A program made the translations under genes and the position numbers. The notes below the pieces were generated by a model. It ran no database searches. It saw only the letters and a list, made by a program, of their open reading frames with translations, and was not told the DNA's origin. From Leeia speluncae (lineage in GTDB: Bacteria > Pseudomonadota > Gammaproteobacteria > Burkholderiales > Leeiaceae), in the NCBI RefSeq assembly GCF_020564625.1, contig NZ_JAJBZT010000006.1:62001-126000 (forward strand): a DNA stretch of 64,000 nt, read 5' to 3'. Shown here in pieces: positions 1-8,631 of the stretch; within the stretch, counting starts at the first letter, position 1, and each line of letters begins with the position of its first letter.

Positions 1-2
1 GC

Positions 3-821
3 CAAGTTTATATGGCACTAGATGGTGAAAAAGCGTTCGAGATTGCAATGGATGTGTTGCCAGATTTGATTTTGCTTGATATTAATATGCCCAAAATGGA
101 TGGGCATCAGTTAATAAAAAAACTGAAAAATACCCCTGCAACGAGCGATATCCCGACCATTTTTCTGACCGGCAATAACGATATTGAAAGTGAAGAAAAT
201 GCGTTTGATGAAGGGGCGGTAGACTTTATAACGAAGCCCATTCATGCCAAAGTGACGAAAGCGCGTGTATTCACCCATTTGGTGAATAAATTGCAATCCG
301 ATCTACTTCGTCGAGCAACTTTACTAGATGGTCTAACCGGGCTTTATAACCGACTTGGGCTAAATAAGTATTTAGAAGTCTTTTACCTAGACTGCTTTCG
401 CGAAAAACGACCCATCTCTGTGTTGATGATCGACGTGGATTTCTTTAAACGATACAACGATCATTTCGGCCATCTGCAGGGCGATGAATGCCTAAAGCAA
501 GTCGCACAAAGCTTAAATTTATCTGTCAAACGGCCACGAGACATTGTTAGCCGCTTTGGTGGTGAAGAATTCTGCTGCGTCTTGTCGAATTGTGATTTAT
601 TTGCTGCTGAATTGGTCGCTAGCCGAATGTGCGAAGAAATTCGGCAATTGGCCTTGCCGCACCCAGATTCTGAAGCCGCAGAAGTCGTTACCATTAGTAT
701 TGGCGTTGCCAGCACCATCCCTGAATCTAGACAAGATGCAGACAAGCTTGTCGGGAAAGCGGATGAAATGCTGTACCTCGCGAAAAAGGCTGGCAGAAAC
801 TCGTTTTATTCTAATCGCTAA
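3..821 (+). CDS. REC-GGDEF response regulator diguanylate cyclase (5' end cut by window)
   Basis: Makes cyclic di-GMP from two GTP. The reading frame is open to the window edge and the first ~40 residues of the receiver domain, with its acidic pocket, are missing, so the gene begins upstream; the ATG at 12 is internal. The phosphoacceptor Asp lies in LLDINMPKMDG and a receiver Lys in TKPIHAK. The GGDEF domain carries the active-site variant GGEEF, and RPRD precedes it by five residues, matching the RxxD inhibitory site, so an active, product-inhibited cyclase is likely. Cytosolic, stimulated by an unseen kinase. Family assignment is secure; the signal is unknown. Confidence 0.93.
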   Translation, partial: QVYMALDGEKAFEIAMDVLPDLILLDINMPKMDGHQLIKKLKNTPATSDIPTIFLTGNNDIESEENAFDEGAVDFITKPIHAKVTKARVFTHLVNKLQSDLLRRATLLDGLTGLYNRLGLNKYLEVFYLDCFREKRPISVLMIDVDFFKRYNDHFGHLQGDECLKQVAQSLNLSVKRPRDIVSRFGGEEFCCVLSNCDLFAAELVASRMCEEIRQLALPHPDSEAAEVVTISIGVASTIPESRQDADKLVGKADEMLYLAKKAGRNSFYSNR

Positions 822-922
822 GTTTCTCTTTGCTTGCCAATCTAGGTCGGAACCAGACAATTCCACCCCTCTAGCCTACCTATAATTGCCTTCATCCTTT
901 CACTGAATAAGATGGAGCAAAT

Positions 923-1267
923 ATGTCTGACTTTATTACTGTATTGCGTGAAACCTGCCCGGTACCGGTTGTGGATGCAACTAAATGGAAGCGTATTGGC
1001 GGCGACCCACATACGGTGAACCTTAATGCTTACCTATCTAAAGATGGTAGCAAGATCATGGGCACTTGGATTTGTACCCCTGGTAAGTTTGAAGTGAATT
1101 ACGAAAAGTGGGAGTTCTGCCACTTTTTAGATGGCTATTGCATCATCACCCCAGAAGGCGAAGAGCCAAAACACCTGAAAGCAGGCGATGTATTTGTGAT
1201 CGAACCTGGCATGAAAGGTACTTGGGAAGTGGTAGAAACCGTTCGTAAGTATTTTGTATTTGCGTAA
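923..1267 (+). CDS. Small cupin-domain protein (DUF861/EutQ-like)
   Basis: A 114-residue single-domain cupin. The segment around HLKAGDVFVIEPGMKGTW is the second conserved cupin strand pair, and FCHFLDGYC sits where the first metal-binding motif usually lies. Length fits the cupin_3 family, whose members are mostly uncharacterised sugar- or amine-metabolism proteins. ATG preceded by a weak purine-rich site (gatggagc). It stands alone between the cyclase and a convergent lipase, so the neighbours give no substrate clue. Confidence 0.8.
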   Translation: MSDFITVLRETCPVPVVDATKWKRIGGDPHTVNLNAYLSKDGSKIMGTWICTPGKFEVNYEKWEFCHFLDGYCIITPEGEEPKHLKAGDVFVIEPGMKGTWEVVETVRKYFVFA

Positions 1268-1290
1268 TCAGATCATCTGACTACCTATGT

Positions 1291-1334
1291 CATCCATGCC
1301 GCTATACATCTAAAAATAGATAGCGGCATGGATG
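1291..1334. terminator. Bidirectional stem-loop between convergent genes
   Basis: A perfect 15-bp inverted repeat (catccatgccgctat at 1291-1305 and its complement at 1320-1334) lies between the convergent cupin and lipase genes. There is no long T tract, so it may work as a weak two-way terminator or an mRNA 3'-end stabiliser. Confidence 0.65.
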
Positions 1335-1339
1335 ATCTC

Positions 1340-2944
1340 TTAACGAGATGTCATGTGCGTGGCATCTGGCGAAGCCATCCTTAACGCGGTTTTAATCAGT
1401 CCGCCACTCATCTGTATTTCAATCTGTGTGGTTCTGCCATTGATAACTGGGGCAGAGATCACTTGCTCGCTATTTCCCTGTTTAGACCGCGTAATAATCT
1501 GATATTCCCCAACCGCCAATTGCGGGATGGTTTGGCTGGTTAGGCCGGGGTAGATTGGCAGCGTAGTACGATGGCCTGCTTGATCTTTTAGCGTAATTTC
1601 TACCCCCATAGCCACTAGCTGTAATGGGGTAAAAGATTTTAATTCTAATTGCAGGTTACCTCTTGCAATGAGGTCATCCTCATTATCTGCTTGGTCTAGT
1701 AAATCATTCACTCTGTCGCAAGCCAACTGATCTTGCAAAATGCTTTCATGGTTTTCATTAAAGGCAAAGATGGTTTTTGCTTCGTTTTGCGCGCGTTTAT
1801 CCAAGATACTCGCGAGTGTGACTGCCCCATCTGTATTGTCGCCGTTGCGATTCGTTTTTCCTTGATAACTAAACAGAAGGTGATAATCAATCCAACTAGG
1901 TAGCTTCTTGGCAAATAGCGATTGTATAAATGCACCACTTGGCTGCATTTCCACCCAAGAAGGGAGCACAACAGGGGAGTATCTCACGCCATTTTCTGCC
2001 ATTTTCTCACCACCCCATGGGGTAGAAATGGAGATGAAAGATTGAATGTACCGGTGCGCCTCTCCATGCTGAATCAGCATATCCCTTGCCACTAGCCCGC
2101 CTGCGCTATATGCAACCAAATGCATTTTCGGAAAGTGATATTTCGATTGCAATTCAGATAATTTATGATGCAACGCCTCACTCGCCAACCGCATAGAGGG
2201 GCCAGAAGCATAGTAATACACCCAAGGCTGATACTTTTTCTGGTCGATTGACTTCATCAAGAAAGCTAAATCTTGCGGGCTACCGCGTACGCCGTGCAGA
2301 AATAAAACGGGGATGCGATTAGGGTCAAATGCATCGAGAAAGTAGATGTTATTGCCAACTTCCTGATTAAATTTTAATCCCTCCCAATACCCTTTATCCG
2401 CCGCATACTCGGTAGAAAAGACATAGTCAGACAGTTTCGCAATGGCACCAGCATTGGTGGCTTGGTAACGAGTAGATGACCTTGCCGCAAGCTGGGTTTC
2501 CTGATTTGCCGGTGGGGTTTGGCTATCTTCTACATATAGGGGAGGGAGTTGGATGGTTTTACCGGCTTGAATGCTAAGGGGGACGGATTCACGCGTATGC
2601 AATTCATCCTGATCAAAAGTCAGGTTCTGATTACTATCTTCAAACGCAAATAGCAGGTAATTGCCCGCCGCTAATGCTAGCGCATAATTTCCTGGGCCAT
2701 CTAAAAGCTGATATTCGCGTAGCGGCGCAGAATGAGTCTGCTCTGAAGGCATCGCCACAACCACCAAGTGGCTTTTCTCGCCATGAGAAACATACACCGC
2801 GCCAGAAACCTCGCCCATCTGTCTAGATTGCGATTGATTCCAACTTTGTTTCACCAGACCACAACTAGCCAACAAAAAAAGAGCACACCCTAGCAGGCAG
2901 GCACGTATCACCGTAGGTAAGTAGGAAAAACGATCGATCTTCAT
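1340..2944 (-). CDS. Alpha/beta-hydrolase lipoprotein (putative esterase/lipase)
   Basis: 534 residues. The N-terminus has a lipoprotein signal (hydrophobic LLGCALFLLASC with a lipobox Cys near residue 28), so it should be a lipid-anchored envelope protein. The hydrolase core starts near residue 210 with VLFLHGVRGSP (oxyanion-hole HG), and the nucleophile elbow is AYSAGG near residue 279, an Ala variant of GxSxG. A C-terminal beta-rich part follows after residue 430. Related to PGAP1/lipase-like alpha/beta hydrolases; the substrate cannot be read from sequence. Starts with ATG after a GA-rich leader; the gene is monocistronic. Confidence 0.82.
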   Translation of the reverse strand: MKIDRFSYLPTVIRACLLGCALFLLASCGLVKQSWNQSQSRQMGEVSGAVYVSHGEKSHLVVVAMPSEQTHSAPLREYQLLDGPGNYALALAAGNYLLFAFEDSNQNLTFDQDELHTRESVPLSIQAGKTIQLPPLYVEDSQTPPANQETQLAARSSTRYQATNAGAIAKLSDYVFSTEYAADKGYWEGLKFNQEVGNNIYFLDAFDPNRIPVLFLHGVRGSPQDLAFLMKSIDQKKYQPWVYYYASGPSMRLASEALHHKLSELQSKYHFPKMHLVAYSAGGLVARDMLIQHGEAHRYIQSFISISTPWGGEKMAENGVRYSPVVLPSWVEMQPSGAFIQSLFAKKLPSWIDYHLLFSYQGKTNRNGDNTDGAVTLASILDKRAQNEAKTIFAFNENHESILQDQLACDRVNDLLDQADNEDDLIARGNLQLELKSFTPLQLVAMGVEITLKDQAGHRTTLPIYPGLTSQTIPQLAVGEYQIITRSKQGNSEQVISAPVINGRTTQIEIQMSGGLIKTALRMASPDATHMTSR

Positions 2945-3261
2945 GCGCTCATCTCCAACTCATCAAGATGAAAATTTCCCAAACGTTTTTATAATTTTCC
3001 GGATGTTAAATAACGAATCTACGTGCCCTTAATTTGATTGTAGAAAGGGATGATCGAGATGCAAGGAGTAAAAAATGCTGGGGTATTTGGTTATGAAAAT
3101 GGGGTATATGTGGATAGGGTATTTTTGAGTGTTTTCCTTTTTTTAACGGCAATTCTGTATGAATATTTCCTCGTGGGAATACGTATTTCAAAATTAGTTG
3201 CTATCCAATTACAATCATCCATAGTGAAGCAACCATCGACCTTCTTAAAGGCAATCCCAAC

Positions 3262-3891
3262 ATGATCGACATTCCTTTATTGTTTGCTTTTATCGCCGCT
3301 GCTTTTGTCCTGACGATTACGCCTGGAGTAGATACCGCATTAGTGCTGCGTGCCGCGACGATGGGTGGCAGAAAGCCAGCTGCAATGGCTGGCTTAGGCG
3401 TGGTGCTGGGATGTTTAATTTGGGGAGCGGCGGTATCGCTAGGGTTGGGCGCAATTCTGCAAGCCTCAGAAGTCGCTTATAACATCGTGAAATTTGTTGG
3501 TGCCGGCTATTTGGTCCTACAAGGAATCAAATTGTTACGTGCCCCTAGACAAAAAATCAGCGTAGATGAAGAACAGAACCGAAAAACCAGTAGCCGAGAA
3601 GCTTTTTTAAAAGGCTTCATTACAAACATTCTTAACCCTAAGGTCGGCGTTTTTTATATTACCTTTTTGCCGCAGTTTGTCCCAGCCGGGGCGAATATTG
3701 CTGCCTATTCATTTATGTTGGCGTGCGTCCATGTTTTATTATCATTTGCATGGTTCGCTATCTTAATTATGGCGACGGTTCCATTAGGGCAATTTTTACG
3801 CCGACCAGCTGCCGTGAAATGGCTAGATAGACTAACTGGCTTTGTATTTATTGCGTTTGGCTTAAAGTTAGCCGCCTCTTCATCGCGTTAA
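3262..3891 (+). CDS. LysE/RhtB-family amino-acid exporter
   Basis: 209 residues, six predicted membrane segments, with the family signature near the N-terminus (TPGVDTALVLRAATMGGRK) and the conserved FLKGFITNILNPKVGVFY loop in the middle. Family members export amino acids such as lysine, threonine or homoserine lactone by proton antiport. No ligand-specific features are evident. The ribosome binding site is weak. A G/C-rich inverted repeat (about 3915-3950) just downstream overlaps the 3' end of the convergent DUF4124 gene and may end both transcripts. Confidence 0.9.
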   Translation: MIDIPLLFAFIAAAFVLTITPGVDTALVLRAATMGGRKPAAMAGLGVVLGCLIWGAAVSLGLGAILQASEVAYNIVKFVGAGYLVLQGIKLLRAPRQKISVDEEQNRKTSSREAFLKGFITNILNPKVGVFYITFLPQFVPAGANIAAYSFMLACVHVLLSFAWFAILIMATVPLGQFLRRPAAVKWLDRLTGFVFIAFGLKLAASSSR

Positions 3892-3929
3892 TTAGCAAAT
3901 TCGCTAATACGCAAAAAGGGGAAGGGGCG

Positions 3930-4400
3930 TTATATCCCTTCTCCCGTTTTACATTCTGCAACTATTTTGTCCCAGTAATATTTTTGTTCTTTGTGTAAAT
4001 AATCAGATTCCCATGCTTTGTAGCCCGCTCGGAGTCTATTTTCAACATTTTCAAGTCTTTGCCGATAACCCTTGCAGATAGCTGCGTGGTATTCCTTCTC
4101 TGACGTTGTTTTTCCATCTACTTGATAAGTCGTGGTGACAGCAGGTTGGGTATAAGTAGTGGTCGGTTTTGCTGGCGAATTTAAATAGCCATTTTTCGAT
4201 TTTTTTATGGCTTCACCATCATATAAACCACTCGTCGTTGGGGCTTCAACGGCTTTTACCGTAGTCGCACCTAATTTCTGGCAGGGTAAATCGGTATAGG
4301 TGGTTTTGCCTTGTGCATTTTTGCATTTATACATTTCAGCATAAGCGGTAGATTGCAAAAAAAACGAACTAGCAATGGCAAGAATAAGAGGGTAATTCAA
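3930..4400 (-). CDS. DUF4124-domain secreted protein
   Basis: 156 residues with a signal peptide ending near AYA, followed by the DUF4124 core (YKCKNAQGKTTYTDLPC), a small beta-proteobacterial domain with two conserved Cys. The rest is low complexity and then charged helix (YRQRLENVENRLRAGY). Probably periplasmic; function unknown. The only start that keeps the signal peptide is TTG at 4400, since a stop lies a few codons upstream in frame. Confidence 0.75.
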   Translation of the reverse strand: MNYPLILAIASSFFLQSTAYAEMYKCKNAQGKTTYTDLPCQKLGATTVKAVEAPTTSGLYDGEAIKKSKNGYLNSPAKPTTTYTQPAVTTTYQVDGKTTSEKEYHAAICKGYRQRLENVENRLRAGYKAWESDYLHKEQKYYWDKIVAECKTGEGI

Positions 4401-4496
4401 TGGTGTAATCCAGTTTGATTTTTACCTAGATTAACACGTAACTCCCTCTTTATTCTATTGGCGTATGCGAATTGCTTGATGATTTAATTGTTAAAT

Positions 4497-5402
4497 CTAT
4501 TCCGTAGGAAACGCTCGGTTATTTTTTGCTAATTCCACAAATGCACTCAGATAATCAATATTGGCATCTCCTTCTCTTGTACCCAAGAAAATCTGTTTCG
4601 CAATGCCTTTTGGCCCCAGCCTTACCGCTTTAATGTTTAGCTTCTCTGCGTATTCTTCTACTAACCAGCGGGGCAGGGCGGTGACGCCTCTGTCACTTGC
4701 CACCATTTGCAGCATGATATCGGTGGTTTCGATGGGTTTGTGACGCTTGGGGCTAATGCCTTCAGGCATCAGAAATTGGCTGTAGATATCTAGCCGATCG
4801 GTTTCTACCGGGTAGGTGATCAGCGTTTCTTCGGTGAGTTGCTCTGGCCGTACATAGTCCACTTGGCTAAGCGGGTGATTGGTGCTGACGACTAGCACTT
4901 GTTCATAATCAAAAACCGGTTGGTATTGCAGCCCCGGTTTATAGAGCGGGTCTGGCGTGACCAGAATATCAATCTCGTAGCCAAACAATGCGCCAATCCC
5001 GCCAAATTGGAATTTCTGCTTCACGTCGACATCCACACTTGGCCAATCTGCCAAGTACGGCGACACAATCTTTAATAGCCACTGATAACACGGGTGGCAT
5101 TCCATCCCGATTCTTAGTGCCCCCCGTTCGCCTTTGGCAAATTGCTGTAGTCGTTCTTCGGCCAGCGCCAGTTGCGGGACAAGCCGGTTAGCCACTGCTA
5201 GTAGGTATTCCCCCGCTTGGGTTGGGATCAAGCTTCTGCCTTCGCGCCGCCAGATAGACACACCCAGTTGGTCTTCTAGTTTGCGGATGGTATGGCTAAG
5301 TGCCGATTGCGTCAGGTGAAGCCGATCTGCCGCTGCGGTTAACGAACCGTGCTGATCAACTTCACGAATAATGGCGAGATGGATGCGTTCTAAAATGGGC
5401 AT
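4497..5402 (-). CDS. metR: MetR, LysR-type activator of methionine biosynthesis
   Basis: 301 residues: N-terminal winged HTH (residues ~1-60, AADRLHLTQSALSHTIRKLE) and a LysR substrate-binding domain with the GMECHPCYQWL segment typical of MetR, whose co-inducer is homocysteine. It is divergent from the mesX-mesD-flavin reductase genes, and a perfect MetR-type box lies between them. Both facts support MetR over other LysR proteins. It probably activates the divergent methionine synthase genes and represses itself. Confidence 0.9.
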   Translation of the reverse strand: MPILERIHLAIIREVDQHGSLTAAADRLHLTQSALSHTIRKLEDQLGVSIWRREGRSLIPTQAGEYLLAVANRLVPQLALAEERLQQFAKGERGALRIGMECHPCYQWLLKIVSPYLADWPSVDVDVKQKFQFGGIGALFGYEIDILVTPDPLYKPGLQYQPVFDYEQVLVVSTNHPLSQVDYVRPEQLTEETLITYPVETDRLDIYSQFLMPEGISPKRHKPIETTDIMLQMVASDRGVTALPRWLVEEYAEKLNIKAVRLGPKGIAKQIFLGTREGDANIDYLSAFVELAKNNRAFPTE

Positions 5403-5415
5403 GATGTTTTATGTG

Positions 5416-5428
5416 TGAATAATATTCA
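5416..5428. promoter_or_regulatory. MetR box TGAATAATATTCA
   Basis: Exact match to the TGAA-N5-TTCA MetR consensus, 14 bp upstream of the metR start and about 140 bp upstream of mesX. Its position in the divergent promoter region fits autoregulation plus activation of the methionine synthase genes. Confidence 0.75.
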
Positions 5429-5566
5429 TGGATTAATGAAATAATACCATTTTTATTCATGATTGGTAGACGGTAGGATGCTCTCATACAAAAGAAACCC
5501 GCCACTCACCTGATTTCAACAGTGAATCTCGTGAGTGGATCCAACATTAAAATATGAGAGATAACC

Positions 5567-6547
5567 ATGAGCAACGATTTCCAATTCACGATCAAGAGCA
5601 TCACGTTTGATGAACATTACCAACCCGCAGACAGCACCCGTCTGACGACCAACTTTGCCAACTTGGCGAGAGGCCAGCAGCGTCAAGAAAACCTGCGCAA
5701 TGCACTACGGATGATTGATAGCCGCTTTAATGCCTTGGCAAATTGGGATAACCCAAAAGGCGATCGTTACTCGGTATCGCTAGAAATTATTTCTGTTGAT
5801 ATGAATGTAGCGGCAGGCAATGGCGAAACCTTCCCCGCCATCGAAATCCTAAAAACCAATATTCTGGACAAGAAAACCAACGAGCGCATCGAAGGCATCG
5901 TGGGGAATAACTTCTCTTCTTATGTTCGCGACTACGATTTCAGCGTCTTGCTGCTAGAGCACAATAAAAACCAAGCACAATTCACCATCCCGGAAAATTT
6001 TGGTGATCTACACGGTAAATTATTCCAGCACTTTGTTCGCTCGGAAGTATACAAGAAGCACTTTGCCAAATTACCGGTGATTTGCCTCAGCGTGTCCGAT
6101 AATAAAACCTACCACCGCACCGAAAACCAGCACCCGGTATTAGGGGTGGAATATCTACCTAACGAGTGCTCGCTCACCGAGAGCTACTTCAAGAAAATGG
6201 GCATGGAAGTGCGTTACTTTATGCCTGCTAACTGCGTTGCGCCATTTGCGTTCTACTTCTATGGCGATTTGCTGAATGATTACACCAATCTGGAATTGAT
6301 CAGCACCATTAGCACCATGGAAACTTTCCAGAAAATTTATCGTCCTGAAATTTATAACGCCCATGCAGCGGCTGGCGCGTTGTATCAGCCAAACTTGAGA
6401 AATCAGGACCACTCTTTAACCAAGATTGTTTATGACCGTGAAGAACGCAGCCGTTTAGCTGTGCAGCAGGGCCGGTTTGCAGAAGAACACTTCATCAAAC
6501 CGTACCACACCATTCTTGAGCAATGGTCTGCCAACTACGCACGTTAA
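5567..6547 (+). CDS. mesX: DUF1852 protein, MesX-type partner of folate-independent methionine synthase
   Basis: 326 residues with full-length DUF1852 character (starts NDFQFTIKSITFDEHYQPAD). In work on folate-independent methionine synthases, DUF1852 proteins (MesX) are required with the MetE-core-like MesD for oxygen-linked methionine formation. Here it lies 33 bp upstream of a MesD homologue and behind a MetR box, so it should act in that pathway. No classical catalytic motif can be pointed to. ATG preceded by gagagataacc. Assignment by name rests on recognition of the family and its neighbours. Confidence 0.85.
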   Translation: MSNDFQFTIKSITFDEHYQPADSTRLTTNFANLARGQQRQENLRNALRMIDSRFNALANWDNPKGDRYSVSLEIISVDMNVAAGNGETFPAIEILKTNILDKKTNERIEGIVGNNFSSYVRDYDFSVLLLEHNKNQAQFTIPENFGDLHGKLFQHFVRSEVYKKHFAKLPVICLSVSDNKTYHRTENQHPVLGVEYLPNECSLTESYFKKMGMEVRYFMPANCVAPFAFYFYGDLLNDYTNLELISTISTMETFQKIYRPEIYNAHAAAGALYQPNLRNQDHSLTKIVYDREERSRLAVQQGRFAEEHFIKPYHTILEQWSANYAR

Positions 6548-6580
6548 TCCCATAAAAATAGAAGAATAAGGTCAGTTAAG

Positions 6581-7609
6581 ATGAAAAAATTATTGCCTAC
6601 GTCTACCGCAGGTAGCTTGCCAAAACCGTCTTGGTTAGCAGAGCCAGAAAAACTATGGTCGCCTTGGAAACTGCAAGACGATGAACTAATCGATGGCAAA
6701 CAAGACGCGCTTCGCTTGTCTTTGCAAGAGCAACAACAAGCAGGCATCGATATCGTGAGCGATGGCGAGCAAACCCGTCAGCACTTTGTCACCACTTTTA
6801 TCGAACATCTAGATGGCGTGGATTTCGCCCAACGCGAAACAGTAAGAATCCGCAATCGTTACGATGCCAGCGTACCAACGGTGGTCGGTGCGGTTAGCCG
6901 CCCAACATCCGTGTTTGTAGACGACGCAAAATTCTTGCGTTCGCAAACCAATCAGCCAATCAAATGGGCGCTACCTGGCCCGATGACGATGATTGATACG
7001 CTATACGACGCCCACTACAAAAGCCGCGAAAAATTGGCGTGGGAATTCGCCAAAATTTTGAATGAAGAAGCAAAAGAGCTAGAAGCCGCAGGCGTCGATA
7101 TTATCCAGTTCGACGAACCCGCCTTTAACGTGTTTTTTGATGAAGTAAACGATTGGGGTATTGCCACTTTAGAACGTGCCATTGAAGGCCTAAAGTGCGA
7201 AACCGCCGTCCATATTTGCTACGGTTACGGGATTCAGGCCAATACCGAATGGAAAAAAACATTGGGGTCGGAGTGGCGACAATATGAGGCGATTTTCCCC
7301 AAACTACAGGCGTCTAATATCGACATTATTTCCCTAGAGTGTCAGAACTCTCGTGTACCAATGGACTTGCTCGAACTCATTCGTGGTAAAAAAGTCATGG
7401 TGGGGGCCATTGATGTGGCCAGTAATACCATTGAAACACCAGAAGAAGTAGCAAATACACTGCGTAATGCGTTACGATTTGTCGATGCAGACAAGCTTTG
7501 CCCTTGTACCAACTGCGGCATGGCGCCTTTGTCTCGTCGTGTAGCGCGTGCAAAGTTAAATGCTTTAAGTGCAGGTGCAGAAATCGTCCGAAGAGAACTC
7601 TCTAACTAG
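6581..7609 (+). CDS. mesD: MesD-type methionine synthase (MetE C-terminal-domain homologue)
   Basis: 342 residues, equivalent to only the C-terminal catalytic barrel of cobalamin-independent MetE. Starts with LLPTSTAGSLPKPSWLA and carries the zinc-ligand pattern VHICYGYG (His, Cys) and CPCTNCGM (Cys), with DIIQFDEPAFN for homocysteine binding. It lacks the N-terminal folate-binding domain of MetE, as expected for the folate-independent group. It shares an operon with mesX (upstream) and a flavin reductase (downstream). Methylates homocysteine; the methyl donor is not evident from sequence. Confidence 0.88.
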   Translation: MKKLLPTSTAGSLPKPSWLAEPEKLWSPWKLQDDELIDGKQDALRLSLQEQQQAGIDIVSDGEQTRQHFVTTFIEHLDGVDFAQRETVRIRNRYDASVPTVVGAVSRPTSVFVDDAKFLRSQTNQPIKWALPGPMTMIDTLYDAHYKSREKLAWEFAKILNEEAKELEAAGVDIIQFDEPAFNVFFDEVNDWGIATLERAIEGLKCETAVHICYGYGIQANTEWKKTLGSEWRQYEAIFPKLQASNIDIISLECQNSRVPMDLLELIRGKKVMVGAIDVASNTIETPEEVANTLRNALRFVDADKLCPCTNCGMAPLSRRVARAKLNALSAGAEIVRRELSN

Positions 7610-7716
7610 TGCAATGTCGTTTAGCAAAGTAGCACGGTTTACTGAGTTTGCATCACCCAATCGGGCTACTTTGCCTTCACGTGTTTTTGAGATGTATCTA
7701 TTAGTTAGGACTCACC

Positions 7717-8226
7717 ATGTCGCATCCTAGTACTGCCATCGAGCCAAAACGTTTTCGCGAAGCGCTCGGGCACTACGCATCTGGCATCACCATCATCACC
7801 TCGCAACTAGAGGGTGAGCCAGTTGGTTTTACTTGCCAGTCGTTTTACAGCGTGTCTACCACGCCACCACTGGTGTCTTTTAGTGTGATGAAGACTTCTT
7901 TTAGCTATCCAAAGATTCGTCAGGCAGGGCGCTTTGCCGTGAATGTACTGACCAGCGAACAAGAAAGCATCTCTAACCAATTTGCCCGCCAAGGCGCAGA
8001 TAAATTCAGCGGCATTAAAATTAACAATTCTCAATTAGGCAACCCGATTATTGCCGATACGCTGCTGTGGCTAGATTGCGAAATCTACGCCGAACACGAA
8101 GCCGGTGATCACCTGATTGTGATTGGTGAAGTAAAAAGCATGGGACAAACCAAAGTCGCCGATGCACAACCACTGCTGTACTTCAAAGGCCAATACTGTT
8201 TTTTGCCAGAGCTAAGCCCGGCGTGA
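7717..8226 (+). CDS. Flavin reductase-like (FMN-binding split barrel) protein
   Basis: 169 residues, whole-length flavin reductase-like domain (FREALGHYASGITIITS; GFTCQSFYSVSTTPPLVSFS; FAVNVL). Members reduce FMN/FAD with NAD(P)H and pass it to an oxygenase. It lies 107 bp after mesD and ends before a strong terminator, so it is probably the last gene of the MetR-controlled unit. Supplying reduced flavin to the O2-dependent MesX/MesD reaction is the natural inference. Confidence 0.87.
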   Translation: MSHPSTAIEPKRFREALGHYASGITIITSQLEGEPVGFTCQSFYSVSTTPPLVSFSVMKTSFSYPKIRQAGRFAVNVLTSEQESISNQFARQGADKFSGIKINNSQLGNPIIADTLLWLDCEIYAEHEAGDHLIVIGEVKSMGQTKVADAQPLLYFKGQYCFLPELSPA

Positions 8227-8254
8227 AGTAGGGTAGTAGTGGTTTTAGAGTCGC

Positions 8255-8288
8255 AAAACAAAACGCCCGAAGATGGGCGTTTTGTTTT
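8255..8288 (+). terminator. Rho-independent terminator after flavin reductase
   Basis: Perfect 14-bp stem (aaaacaaaacgccc, loop gaagat, complement) running into a T tract. It closes the mes operon and marks the left edge of the AT-rich accessory patch. Confidence 0.9.
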
Positions 8289-8290
8289 TT

Positions 8291-8631
8291 TAGACCAAGT
8301 CAGAGTGGCGGTCTACATGTAATTGGATGAAATAATATTCATAGCATAAAGCAGTCAAGGATTGTCCTGTTCAATTGTTCTTGCTAGGGGTAAATATTAT
8401 TGATTTGTAAGTGCATATATTTAATTTATTGCACCCCGTCATTTGTTTGAAGTCGGAGTGCACATAATACGTCAACGTTCGTATTGCTACTTTAGTAAAT
8501 AAATTATAATTTCAGGTATTATGTATTAGTTATAATATGTGAACCAATTAAAGTCAGAAAATATATACATCTGTAAAAGTTTATATTCCTCGTCTGTTTA
8601 CTAACTAGACCATCCTCTATGTGAATAAAAT
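8291..8631. other. AT-rich gene-free stretch left of the defence-like genes
   Basis: About 340 bp with no credible gene. It contains a MetR-like dyad with one extra spacer base (TGAA-ATAATA-TTCA, 8328-8341) and long AT runs. The composition differs from the mes operon. It probably includes the promoter of the following gene, but no clear -35/-10 pair stands out among the AT tracts. Confidence 0.4.
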
